From positions 6,355,001 to 6,419,000 of the forward strand of contig NZ_JAMZEC010000001.1 of NCBI RefSeq assembly GCF_024172185.1: 64,000 bases of DNA. The letters run 5' to 3'. The position numbers and the translations under genes were made by a program. Shown piece after piece: positions 14,509-22,705 of this stretch. The stretch comes from Nonomuraea roseoviolacea subsp. carminata (GTDB lineage Bacteria; Actinomycetota; Actinomycetes; Streptosporangiales; Streptosporangiaceae). The notes beneath the pieces were generated by a model. That model had not been told where the DNA came from and made no database searches. It saw only the letters and a program-made list of their open reading frames with translations. How positions within the stretch are numbered: position 1 is the stretch's first letter; every line of letters starts with the position of its first letter.

Positions 14509-17500
14509 ATGGGAACCTCCGCGTTGTCCTCTCCGCTCACCGAGATCCAGTCCCGCCTGCCCGAGCTCATGCCGCGCGACCAGCGGCGGCTGCGGCGCAG
14601 GCTCGACGGCGCGCGCCGGGTGCGCTCCCGCGAGGCCCGCGACAAGATCGCCGCGGAGATCCTCGCCGACGTCGAGCGCGCCGAGCAGCGCCTGGCCCGC
14701 CGCCGCGAGGCCGTGCCGGCGGTCAGCTACCCCGAGGCCCTGCCGGTCTCCCAGCGCAAGGACGACATCCTCGCCGCCATCCGCGACCACCAGGTCGTGA
14801 TCATCGCCGGTGAGACCGGGTCCGGCAAGACCACCCAGATCCCCAAGATCTGCCTCGAACTCGGCCGCGGTGTGCGCGGCCTGATCGGCCACACCCAGCC
14901 CCGCCGCATCGCCGCCCGCACCGTCGCCGAGCGCGTCGCCGAGGAGCTCGGCACCGAGCTGGGCCAGGTCGTCGGCTACAAGGTGCGCTTCACCGACCAG
15001 GGCAGCGACCGCACACTGGTCAAGCTCATGACCGACGGCATCCTGCTGGCCGAGCTCCAGCACGACCGGCTGCTGGAGCAGTACGACACGCTCATCATCG
15101 ACGAGGCCCACGAGCGCAGCCTCAACATCGACTTCATCCTCGGCTACGTCAAGCAGCTCCTGCCCCGGCGCCCCGACCTCAAGGTCATCATCACCAGCGC
15201 CACCATCGACCCCGAGCGCTTCTCCCGCCACTTCGGCGACGCGCCGATCATCGAGGTGTCCGGCCGCACCTACCCCGTCGAGGTCCGCTACCGGCCGCTC
15301 GGCGAGGACGACGACCAGACGCAGGGCATCGTCGACGCCTGCCGCGAGCTGGTCACCGAGGGGCCGGGCGACATCCTCGTCTTCCTCAGCGGCGAGCGGG
15401 AGATCCGCGACGCCGCCGACGCGCTCGGCAAGGCCGACTTCCGCAACACCGAGATCCTGCCGCTGTACGCGCGGCTGAGCGCCGCCGAGCAGCACCGCGT
15501 CTTCCAGCGCCACACCGGCCGGCGCGTCGTGCTGGCCACCAACGTGGCCGAGACCTCGCTCACGGTCCCCGGCATCAAGTACGTCGTCGACCCCGGCTAC
15601 GCCCGCATCTCCCGCTACAGCCACCGCACCAAGGTGCAGCGCCTGCCCATCGAGGCGATCTCCCAGGCCAGCGCCAACCAGCGCAAGGGCCGCTCCGGCC
15701 GCACCTCCGACGGCATCTGCATCCGGCTGTACGAGGAGGAGGACTTCCTCGGCCGGCCGGAGTTCACCGACCCGGAGATCCTGCGCACCAACCTGGCCTC
15801 GGTCATCCTGCAGATGACCTCCATCGGGCTGGGCGACATCGAGGCGTTCCCGTTCGTGGAGCCGCCGGACCGCCGCCAGGTCAAGGACGGCGTCAACCTG
15901 CTGCACGAGCTGGGCGCGTTCGACGCGGAGGGCAGGCTCACCCCGACCGGCCGCAAGCTCGCCACGCTGCCGGTCGACCCGCGGCTCGGCCGCATGGTGC
16001 TGGAGGCCGAGAAGCACGGCTGCCTGCGCGAGGTCATGGTGATCGCCGCCGCCCTGTCCATCCAGGACCCGCGCGAGCGCCCCGCCGACAAGCAGCAGCA
16101 GGCCGACGAGAAGCACCGCCGCTTCGCCGACCCCGAGTCCGACTTCCTCACCTACCTCAACCTCTGGCACTACCTCCAGGAGAAACAGCAGGAGCTGTCC
16201 TCCAGCGCCTTCCGCCGCCTGTGCAAGGCCGAGTACCTCAACTACCTGCGCGTGCGCGAGTGGCAGGACATCTACAGCCAGCTCCGCCAGGCGCTCGGCG
16301 TCCAGCCCAACAGCCATCCCGGCGACCCGCACAGCGTGCACGTGTCGCTGCTGTCGGGCCTGCTGTCCCACATCGGCGTCAAGGACGTCGTGGACAAGCA
16401 GCGCCCCTCCGACGGCCGCCGCCCCCTCCAGGAGTACATCGGCGCCCGCAACGCCCGCTTCGCCATCTTCCCCGGCTCGGCCCTGGCCAGGAAGCAGCCG
16501 CAGTGGGTCATGTCGGCCGAGCTCGTCGAGACCTCGCGGCTGTGGGCCCGGGTCAACGCCAAGATCGAGCCGGGCTGGGTCGAGCCGCTCGCCCAGCACC
16601 TCGTCAAGCGCTCCTACTCCGAGCCGCACTGGGAGAAGGACCAGGGCGCGGTCATCGCGCTGGAGAAGGTCACCCTGTACGGCGTGCCGCTGGTCACCGG
16701 CCGCAAGGTCAACTACGGGCGTATCGACCCCGAGCTGTCGCGCGAGCTGTTCATCCGGCACGCGCTCGTCCAGGGGGAGTGGGACGCCCACCACGAGTTC
16801 CTGCGCGCCAACCGGCGGCTGCTCCAGGAGGTCGAGGAGCTGGAGAACCGCGCCCGCCGCCGCGACATCATGGTCGACGACGAGGCGCTGTTCGACTTCT
16901 ACGACCGGCGGGTGCCCGCCGACGTGGTGTCGGCCCGCCACTTCGACGCCTGGTGGAAGAAGGCCCGCGCCACCGACCCCGGCCTGCTCACCTTCTCCCC
17001 GGAGATGCTGGTCAACGAGGGCGCCGACGTCAGCACCCAGGACTACCCCGACACCTGGCGCCAGCTCGGCCAGCGGATGAAGCTCACCTACCAGTTCGAG
17101 CCGGGCGCCGACGCCGACGGCGTGACCGTCCACGTGCCGCTCCAGGTGCTCAACCAGATCGGCGCCGACGGCTTCGACTGGCAGATCCCCGGCCTGCGCG
17201 AGGAGCTGGTCACCGAGCTGATCAGGTCGCTGCCCAAGCCGCTGCGCCGCAACTTCGTGCCCGCCCCCAACTACGCCAAGCAGGTGCTGGCCGGAGTGAA
17301 GCCGGGCGGCGAGCCGCTGCTGGAGGCCGTGGAGCGCGAGCTGCTGCGCCTCACCGGCGTGCGCGTGCCGCGCGAGGCGTGGCAGCTCGACCAGATCCCC
17401 GACCACCTGCGCATCACGTACCGGGTGATCGACGAGCGCAAACGGACGATCGCCGAGGACAAGGACCTCGACACGCTCAAACGGCGCCTCGCGCCGCGCC

Positions 17501-18381
17501 TGCGCCAGACGCTGTCGGCGGCGGCCGACGACCTGGAGCGCACCGGCCTGCGCACGTGGAGCTTCGGCACGCTGCCGAAGGTGTTCGAGCAGGGCCGCAT
17601 GAAGGGCTTCCCGGCCCTCGTGGACGACGGCGACTCGGTCTCCATCAAGATCTTCGAGACGGAGGCGGAGCAGCGCCGCTCCCACTGGCCCGGCACGCGC
17701 CGCCTGCTGCTGCTGAACGTCACCAACCCGGCCAAGTCACTGCTCGGCGGCCTGTCCAACCAGGCCAAGCTGGCCCTGTCGCGCAGCCCGCACGGCGGCG
17801 CCGTGGCGCTGTTCGACGACGTGGTCGACGCCGCCGCCGACCAGCTCATGCTCGACATGGGCGGCGCCCCGTGGGACCCGGTCGCCTTCGACCGCCTCTA
17901 CCAGCACGTACGCGCCGAGCTGCACGACACCGCGGCCGACGTGCTGGCCAAGGTGGAGCAGATCCTCAGCGTGTGGCACGCGGTGGGCACGCGACTGGAG
18001 TCGCTGCGGTCGAGCGCCTCGACGGAGGACGTGCGCGAGCAGTTGCGCGGACTCGTGTACGCGGGATTCGTCACCGCGACCGGCCGGCGCCGGCTGCCGG
18101 ACGTGCTGCGCTACCTGCGGGCCGTCGAACGGCGGCTGACCAAGCTGCCGGAGGAGCCCTGGCGCGACGAGGAGTGGATGGCGCGGGTGCACAAGGTCGA
18201 GGACGACTACCACGACCTGCTGGACAAGCTCCACCCGGCCCGGCGTTCGGACCCGGACGTGGTGGAGATCAGGTGGATGATCGAGGAACTGCGGGTCAGC
18301 TTCTTCGCCCAGACGCTCGGGACCCCCACCCCGGTGTCGGAGAAGCGCATCGCGAAGGCGATGGAGCGGCTCAGCCCTTGA
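14509..18381 (+). CDS. hrpA: ATP-dependent RNA helicase HrpA (DEAH box)
   Basis: 1290 residues, the normal length for HrpA. Visible: Walker A GETGSGKTTQ (101-110), DEAH in LIIDEAHERS (198-201), SAT motif IITSATID near 235, then motif V/VI segments (VLATNVAETSLTVPGIKYVV; QRKGRSGRTSDG). Helicase-associated and OB-fold regions and a long DUF3418-type C-terminal part follow. It unwinds RNA; E. coli HrpA has been linked to rescue of collided ribosomes. The open frame extends upstream to 14338, but similarity starts after ATG 14509. The 3' end overlaps the convergent Uma2 gene by 11 nt. Confidence 0.95.
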   Translation: MGTSALSSPLTEIQSRLPELMPRDQRRLRRRLDGARRVRSREARDKIAAEILADVERAEQRLARRREAVPAVSYPEALPVSQRKDDILAAIRDHQVVIIAGETGSGKTTQIPKICLELGRGVRGLIGHTQPRRIAARTVAERVAEELGTELGQVVGYKVRFTDQGSDRTLVKLMTDGILLAELQHDRLLEQYDTLIIDEAHERSLNIDFILGYVKQLLPRRPDLKVIITSATIDPERFSRHFGDAPIIEVSGRTYPVEVRYRPLGEDDDQTQGIVDACRELVTEGPGDILVFLSGEREIRDAADALGKADFRNTEILPLYARLSAAEQHRVFQRHTGRRVVLATNVAETSLTVPGIKYVVDPGYARISRYSHRTKVQRLPIEAISQASANQRKGRSGRTSDGICIRLYEEEDFLGRPEFTDPEILRTNLASVILQMTSIGLGDIEAFPFVEPPDRRQVKDGVNLLHELGAFDAEGRLTPTGRKLATLPVDPRLGRMVLEAEKHGCLREVMVIAAALSIQDPRERPADKQQQADEKHRRFADPESDFLTYLNLWHYLQEKQQELSSSAFRRLCKAEYLNYLRVREWQDIYSQLRQALGVQPNSHPGDPHSVHVSLLSGLLSHIGVKDVVDKQRPSDGRRPLQEYIGARNARFAIFPGSALARKQPQWVMSAELVETSRLWARVNAKIEPGWVEPLAQHLVKRSYSEPHWEKDQGAVIALEKVTLYGVPLVTGRKVNYGRIDPELSRELFIRHALVQGEWDAHHEFLRANRRLLQEVEELENRARRRDIMVDDEALFDFYDRRVPADVVSARHFDAWWKKARATDPGLLTFSPEMLVNEGADVSTQDYPDTWRQLGQRMKLTYQFEPGADADGVTVHVPLQVLNQIGADGFDWQIPGLREELVTELIRSLPKPLRRNFVPAPNYAKQVLAGVKPGGEPLLEAVERELLRLTGVRVPREAWQLDQIPDHLRITYRVIDERKRTIAEDKDLDTLKRRLAPRLRQTLSAAADDLERTGLRTWSFGTLPKVFEQGRMKGFPALVDDGDSVSIKIFETEAEQRRSHWPGTRRLLLLNVTNPAKSLLGGLSNQAKLALSRSPHGGAVALFDDVVDAAADQLMLDMGGAPWDPVAFDRLYQHVRAELHDTAADVLAKVEQILSVWHAVGTRLESLRSSASTEDVREQLRGLVYAGFVTATGRRRLPDVLRYLRAVERRLTKLPEEPWRDEEWMARVHKVEDDYHDLLDKLHPARRSDPDVVEIRWMIEELRVSFFAQTLGTPTPVSEKRIAKAMERLSP

Positions 18382-18985
18382 AGATGGAGGTGTCGAGCTC
18401 CAGGTTGACGGGGTCGGGCAGCATGATGGGCGTGCCCATGTCGACGGTGGTGGTCGAACGGTAGGTGCCGCGCTGGATGTTGTGATGAACCCTGACGACC
18501 TGAGGCGAACTCAGAGTGTCGATCAGCAGGTAGATCGGCACATGGCCCTGCGCGTAAAGGTACGGCTTCTCCTTACGGTCGCGCATGACGCTGCTCGGCG
18601 AGACGACCTCGGCGACCAGGATGACGCCCGAGGACATCAGCTCCAGGTCTCCCCAGCGCGGGCAGTCGGCCGGTGAGAGCACATAGTCGGGGGCGACGGG
18701 CTCGCGAGGTCCCTCGATGCAGACGCTGACGCCGCCGACGGATCCTCGCCATCCGTGCTGCCTGCGGACGGGAAGCAGCGCATCATGCAGGTCGGCGGCG
18801 ATCCAGCCGTGCTCAGGAGTGCCCAAGGGGCTCACGATCACAGTCCCTTCGATGACCTCTGCCCGGAATCCGGGGATGGGGGGTAGTGCATCGAACAGCT
18901 CGCGGCCCGTCCTCGGTAGGGGCCCCTCACCGGTGAACCTCAGCTTCGCGCACCGGCGCTCATCCGTGACTCTGACCGCAACCAT
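18371..18985 (-). CDS. Uma2-family (DUF820) putative restriction endonuclease-fold protein
   Basis: 204 residues from ATG 18985 with SD GGAGGGAC. The PD-(D/E)XK-like pattern of Uma2 proteins is visible: FRAEVIEGTVIVSPLGTPEHG (about 39-59), VAPDYVLSPAD, then LVAEVVSPSSVMRDRKEK (about 123-140), where D, E and K form the probable metal site. Actinomycete genomes carry many scattered copies; the biological role is unclear. Convergent with hrpA (11-nt overlap) and divergent from the HAD gene. Confidence 0.88.
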   Translation of the reverse strand: MVAVRVTDERRCAKLRFTGEGPLPRTGRELFDALPPIPGFRAEVIEGTVIVSPLGTPEHGWIAADLHDALLPVRRQHGWRGSVGGVSVCIEGPREPVAPDYVLSPADCPRWGDLELMSSGVILVAEVVSPSSVMRDRKEKPYLYAQGHVPIYLLIDTLSSPQVVRVHHNIQRGTYRSTTTVDMGTPIMLPDPVNLELDTSIFKG

Positions 18986-19065
18986 GAGATGTCCCTCCGT
19001 AATCGAACGGGCGCGCTAAGTATTGCACGCCCTGACCCTCCGCTGAAGCGCTTTCCGCCCGCCCG

Positions 19066-19094
19066 TACAGTGGGGGCCGACGAGGAGGGACAGG
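19066..19094 (+). promoter_or_regulatory. HAD gene -10 box and ribosome binding site
   Basis: TACAGT at 19066-19071 is followed by GAGGAGGGACAGGG just before ATG 19096: a short leader with a normal SD, unlike the leaderless genes elsewhere in the window. Confidence 0.5.
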
Positions 19095-19095
19095 G

Positions 19096-19749
19096 ATGAT
19101 CAAGGCAGTGGTGTTCGACGTCGGCGAGACGCTCATCGACGAGACCCGCATCTGGTCGCGGTGGGCCGACCGGCTGGGCGTGAGCAGGTTCGTGATGATG
19201 GGCGCGCTGGGCGGCATGGCGGCCCTGGACCGCTCGCACCGCGAGGCGTTCGAGCTCGTCCGGCCCGGCATCGACATCGACGCCGAGCTGGCGGCCTGGG
19301 AACGCGACGAGCCGGACAGCCTGCGCAACCACTTCGACGCCGACGACCTCTACCCGGACGTCCGCGACGCCCTCGCCGCGCTGCGCGCCGCCGGGCTCCA
19401 GGTGATCATCGCGGGCAACCAGCCGGTCCGGGCCTACGACGCGCTGGTCGCCATGGAACTGCCGGCCGACTCCGTCCACACCTCGGACGGGTGGGGCGTG
19501 TCCAAGCCCGATCCCGGGTTCTTCGCCAAGGTGGCCGCCGTCGCGGGGCGGGAGCCGGGCGAGATCCTCTACGTGGGCGACCGGCTGGACAACGACGTGC
19601 TGCCGGCCGGGCGGGCGGGCATGCGGACCGCGCTGCTGCGGCGGGGGCCGTGGGGATACCTGCACGCCGAGCGGGCGCGGGCGTGCGAGGCCGATGTGAT
19701 CGTGGACGACCTGCACGCCCTGCTGCCCGCGCTGTCCCGCATCACCTGA
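19096..19749 (+). CDS. HAD-family phosphatase-like hydrolase
   Basis: 217 residues. Motif I is VVFDVGETLIDET with nucleophile D8; the second Asp of the usual DxD is replaced by G10, a variant seen in some HAD hydrolases. Motif II is IIAGNQP (about 103-109), motif III lysine SKPDPGFF, motif IV YVGDRLDND (about 157-165). A helical cap lies between. Small cytoplasmic phosphatase or dehalogenase-like enzyme; substrate unknown. Divergent from Uma2. Confidence 0.88.
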   Translation: MIKAVVFDVGETLIDETRIWSRWADRLGVSRFVMMGALGGMAALDRSHREAFELVRPGIDIDAELAAWERDEPDSLRNHFDADDLYPDVRDALAALRAAGLQVIIAGNQPVRAYDALVAMELPADSVHTSDGWGVSKPDPGFFAKVAAVAGREPGEILYVGDRLDNDVLPAGRAGMRTALLRRGPWGYLHAERARACEADVIVDDLHALLPALSRIT

Positions 19750-19769
19750 CGGCCTCCGGGCCGCCCGGG

Positions 19770-19887
19770 CCCCGCGCCGACGGCTCGCCCGGGGCGCTCC
19801 TGGCCCGAGCCCCGCGCCGACGGCTCGCCCGGGCGCCCCTGGCCCGAGCCCCGCGCCGGCGGCTCGCCCGGCCGCTCCTGGACCGGG
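19770..19887. repeat. Three tandem 39-40-nt GC-rich repeats between HAD and DUF5709-like genes
   Basis: Units 19770-19809, 19810-19848 and 19849-19887 each begin CCCCGCGCCG and contain GGCTCGCCCGG and CTCCTGG/CCCCTGG. They occupy the 244-nt gap 19750-19993 between two convergent genes. The rest of the gap shows no gene. Confidence 0.85.
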
Positions 19888-19993
19888 ACGTCGTCGAGCG
19901 GCCCACCGGGACGTCCTCCTGGTGGGCCGCCGCTGACGGATGGCCGCGAGAAGCGCGGCGGTGGCGGGCGAGGCGGTGCGACGGCGGGGCGGG

Positions 19994-20392
19994 TCAGCGG
20001 GAGGAGGGGCCGGCGGTCCGGCCCACGTCGTCGTCGCCCCCGTCCTCGCCGCCGAAGCCGAGACCGGCGTCGGCGGCCAGGTCGTCCGGGGCGACGTGGA
20101 CCGCGCGCTCCTCGGCCGACAGGTCGCCGGAGTCCTCCCCCCAGTCCTCGCCGATCTCGTCCTTCTCCTCGTCGGGTGCCAGACCTTCGTCGGGCTGCGT
20201 CAGGCGGTGCTCCTCCCGGGGCGCCTTCTCCCGGTCGGGCTTCTCCCGCCACAGCCGCTCGTCGAGGGAGTCCTGGTGCTGAGGGTCGTCCTCGTCGATG
20301 CGGTGGTCGAGGCCGAGGTCGTCGGTCCACTCCTCGACCTCGATCTCCTGCTCGTCGGCGAAGCCGAACCTGTCCGGAGGTAGTTCGCTCAT
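19994..20392 (-). CDS. Acidic DUF5709-like protein
   Basis: 132 residues from ATG 20392; an in-frame GTG at 20416 would add 8. Very acidic and soluble. The segment LGLDHRIDEDDPQHQDSL (about 27-44), continuing DERLWREKPD, resembles the repeated SLDERLAxExPD-type core of DUF5709 proteins. C-terminus ends EDGGDDDVGRTAGPSSR. Family call is moderate. It follows the hemerythrin gene by 34 nt on the same strand and may be co-expressed with it. Confidence 0.62.
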   Translation of the reverse strand: MSELPPDRFGFADEQEIEVEEWTDDLGLDHRIDEDDPQHQDSLDERLWREKPDREKAPREEHRLTQPDEGLAPDEEKDEIGEDWGEDSGDLSAEERAVHVAPDDLAADAGLGFGGEDGGDDDVGRTAGPSSR

Positions 20393-20426
20393 AGGGGCAC
20401 CCCTACCCCCAGGCACGGCCGGAATC

Positions 20427-20987
20427 CTAGGATCCGGCCTTCCGCAGAGCCTCCTCCAGCTCCTCCTTGTCCATCTGGGAGCGGCCGGGGATGTCGGCCT
20501 TCTGCGCCTCCTTGTACAGCTCCGCCTTCGTCGCCTCGCCGTCGGACGAGGAGCCGGCGCCCGAGCCGCCCGTCAGCGCGGCCAGCTCCTCGTCGCGCCG
20601 CTTCTGGAAGGCCGCGCCGAGCCGCTCCAGCTCCTTGGCGTCGGCCTTGCCGGCCAGCTTCGGCAGGAGCTCGCTCTCCTCTTCCTCCACGTGGTGGCTG
20701 ACGGACTCCTCCAGCTTGACGAGGGTCTGCTGGAACTCGGCGGTGCCCGGCTCGGCCCGTACGAGGGCGTCGAGCAGCACCTCCGCCTCCTTGTGCTCCT
20801 CGACCTCGTGGTGCGCGTCGATGCCGGGGTAGACGCGGTCCTCCTCGGCGCGGGCGTGCGCGGTGAGCAGGGCGTGCAGCTCCGCGACGGTGGCGCGCGG
20901 GTCGCCCTCCTTCTTCTTGAGCCGCTCGAAGAGCGCCTCGACCTTGCGGTGGTCACGGGTGATGAGTGTGATGACATCGGTCGCCAT
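20427..20987 (-). CDS. Hemerythrin HHE domain protein with C-terminal Rho-N/SAP-like segment
   Basis: 186 residues from ATG 20987 (ATG 21038 upstream is possible but unlike the family). The HHE diiron-binding pattern is visible: ITRDHRKVEALF, HALLTAHARAEEDRVYPGI, HHEVEEHKEAEVLL, VSHHVEEEESELLPKL within about 1-120. The last 35 residues (TKAELYKEAQKADIPGR, then SQMDKEELEEAL) match the short Rho-N/SAP-like module that actinobacteria append to such proteins. Probably an oxygen, NO or iron sensor or stress protein. Confidence 0.88.
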   Translation of the reverse strand: MATDVITLITRDHRKVEALFERLKKKEGDPRATVAELHALLTAHARAEEDRVYPGIDAHHEVEEHKEAEVLLDALVRAEPGTAEFQQTLVKLEESVSHHVEEEESELLPKLAGKADAKELERLGAAFQKRRDEELAALTGGSGAGSSSDGEATKAELYKEAQKADIPGRSQMDKEELEEALRKAGS

Positions 20988-21042
20988 GGGGCGACGTGCT
21001 ACCCGCCCGGCGCCGCTCCAATCGCCCCGGGCGGGCATCCGG

Positions 21043-21081
21043 CGCCCGCCGGTCCCTGACCCCGTGAGCGCCCGGCGGGCG
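21043..21081 (-). terminator. Hairpin after the gamma-glutamyltransferase gene
   Basis: Perfect 10-bp arms CGCCCGCCGG (21043-21052) and CCGGCGGGCG (21072-21081), 19-nt loop, starting 3 nt past the stop at 21085 on the minus strand. Confidence 0.7.
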
Positions 21082-21084
21082 GTG

Positions 21085-22635
21085 TCAGCGGCCGATCGCG
21101 GCGCCGATGAGCGCGCGCGGGTCGGCCGCCCCCGCGAGGGTCCCGTCCGGCCGTACGTCGATGAGGTGGGCGTGGCCGAACATCCCCCCGTACGGCCGCG
21201 CGGTCACCGGGTGGCCGAGCGCGGCCAGGCCGTCGGACCAGGGCGCGCCCTCCTCCAGGTCCAGGACCGTGTCGTCGGGCGCGTACCAGGTGTCGAAGCC
21301 CGTGCCGCCCGCGCCGATCCGCCAGCGCGGCGCGGAGATCGCCGGGCCCGGCAGCTCGCCGTGGCGCAGCAGCCGGGTGATGACCTGGAGGAGGACCTGC
21401 GGCTGCGCGTCGCCGCCCATGGTGCCCACCACGGAGCGCAGCGACCCGTCGGCGCGGGTCACCAGCGCCGGGGCGAGCGTGTGCGGCGGGCGGCGGCCGG
21501 GGCCGTACTCCGCCGGGTGGCCGGGCGTCAGCGAGAAACCGATGCCGCGGTTGTGGAGGTTGATCCCGGTACGGGGCTCGAACACCATGCTGCCGAAGCC
21601 GGCGGCGTTCGACTGGATGAGGGAGACCCCCATGCCGTCGCCGTCCACGGCGCACAGGTACGTGGTGTCGCCGGGCGCGGCCGGGGCGCCGAGGCGGAGC
21701 CTGCGCGCCGGGTCCACCAGCGCCCGGCGCCGCTCGATCTCCTCGGGCGCGAGCAGGTCCTTGGCGTCCTCGTGCAGCAGGGCCAGCCGGTCGTGGCCGC
21801 TCACCCGGGCGGCCTCGGCCAGCAGGTGCGCCCAGAGCGGGTCGTCCGGCGAGGCGGGCAGGTCGAGCCCGTCGGCGATGCCGAGCGCCATGAGCAGCAG
21901 GTATCCCTGGGAGTTGGGCGGCATCGACCAGATGTCGTGGCCGAACGCCCGGATCCCGAGCGGGGTCACCCAGTCGGCGTTCGGCCGGGCGAGGTCGGCC
22001 CGGTCGTACTCGCCGGCGCCGAGCTCCAGCAGTCCCTCGCCGAACTCGCCGAGGTAGAAGCCGTCGCGACCGTCGGCGGCGACGGCGCTCAGCGCCCGGG
22101 CCACGCCGGGCCGCCGCACCCGGTCGCCGGCCTCGTGGACGACGGCGAAGTCGCCGCCGCCGGGCCGCCCCGCCGCGATCCGGGCGCCCGCCAGGAGCAG
22201 GGGGGACGCGGGGAAGCCGGCGCTCGCCAGCCGGATCGCGGGTTCGAGCAGGGAGGCCAGGGGGAGCCGGCCGTGGCGCTCGTGCAGCGCGAGCCACCCG
22301 TCCACGCAGCCGGGCACGGGGACCGAGCGGATGTCGTGCAGGTGGGGCATGCGCTCGTGACCCTCGGCGCGCAGCCGGTCGGGGTCGGCGCCCGACCCGG
22401 CGCGCCCGGAGGCGTTGAGCGCGCTCACCCCACCGGAGGAGCCGTCGTGGACCAGGGCGAACAGGTCGCCGCCGAGCCCGCACATGTGGGGCGCCGTGAC
22501 GGTCAGGACGGCGTTCGCGGCGATGGCGGCGTCGGCGGCCGAGCCGCCGCGGTCGAGCGCCGCCACCCCCGCCGCGGAGGCGAGGTGGTCGACGCTGCAC
22601 ACCATGCCGGATGTCGCGTATCGGGTGTCATGCAC
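21085..22635 (-). CDS. Gamma-glutamyltransferase family protein
   Basis: 516 residues from GTG 22635. An Ntn-hydrolase that self-cleaves; the catalytic Thr that becomes the small-subunit N-terminus is in PGDTTYLCAVDGDG (about residue 340). Other family marks: GGSAADAAIAANAVL (about 30-44), MCGLGGDLFALVHD, PVPGCVDGWLALHERHG, and MGGDAQPQVLLQV. No signal peptide is seen, so it is probably cytoplasmic, unlike E. coli Ggt. Substrate may be glutathione-like compounds or another gamma-glutamyl or acyl amide. The promoter box suggests a leaderless transcript. Confidence 0.9.
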   Translation of the reverse strand: MHDTRYATSGMVCSVDHLASAAGVAALDRGGSAADAAIAANAVLTVTAPHMCGLGGDLFALVHDGSSGGVSALNASGRAGSGADPDRLRAEGHERMPHLHDIRSVPVPGCVDGWLALHERHGRLPLASLLEPAIRLASAGFPASPLLLAGARIAAGRPGGGDFAVVHEAGDRVRRPGVARALSAVAADGRDGFYLGEFGEGLLELGAGEYDRADLARPNADWVTPLGIRAFGHDIWSMPPNSQGYLLLMALGIADGLDLPASPDDPLWAHLLAEAARVSGHDRLALLHEDAKDLLAPEEIERRRALVDPARRLRLGAPAAPGDTTYLCAVDGDGMGVSLIQSNAAGFGSMVFEPRTGINLHNRGIGFSLTPGHPAEYGPGRRPPHTLAPALVTRADGSLRSVVGTMGGDAQPQVLLQVITRLLRHGELPGPAISAPRWRIGAGGTGFDTWYAPDDTVLDLEEGAPWSDGLAALGHPVTARPYGGMFGHAHLIDVRPDGTLAGAADPRALIGAAIGR

Positions 22636-22642
22636 GCATTCG

Positions 22643-22648
22643 ACCTTA
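22643..22648 (-). promoter_or_regulatory. -10 box TAAGGT, leaderless gamma-glutamyltransferase
   Basis: TAAGGT on the minus strand, then 7 nt, then GTG 22635. TTGCCC lies 16 nt further upstream as a possible -35. The transcript would start at or next to the start codon. Confidence 0.55.
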
Positions 22649-22705
22649 CGGCCGGGCGCGCACCGGGCAAGGCCGGCGCGGCTAATTCCCAGGGAGTTCG
22701 CGGGG

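Noticed and set aside
19750..19993. Possible coding sequence in the repeat-filled gap.
   Set aside because: Only Arg/Pro-rich open frames created by GC bias and the 39-nt repeats; no start with SD or -10 support.
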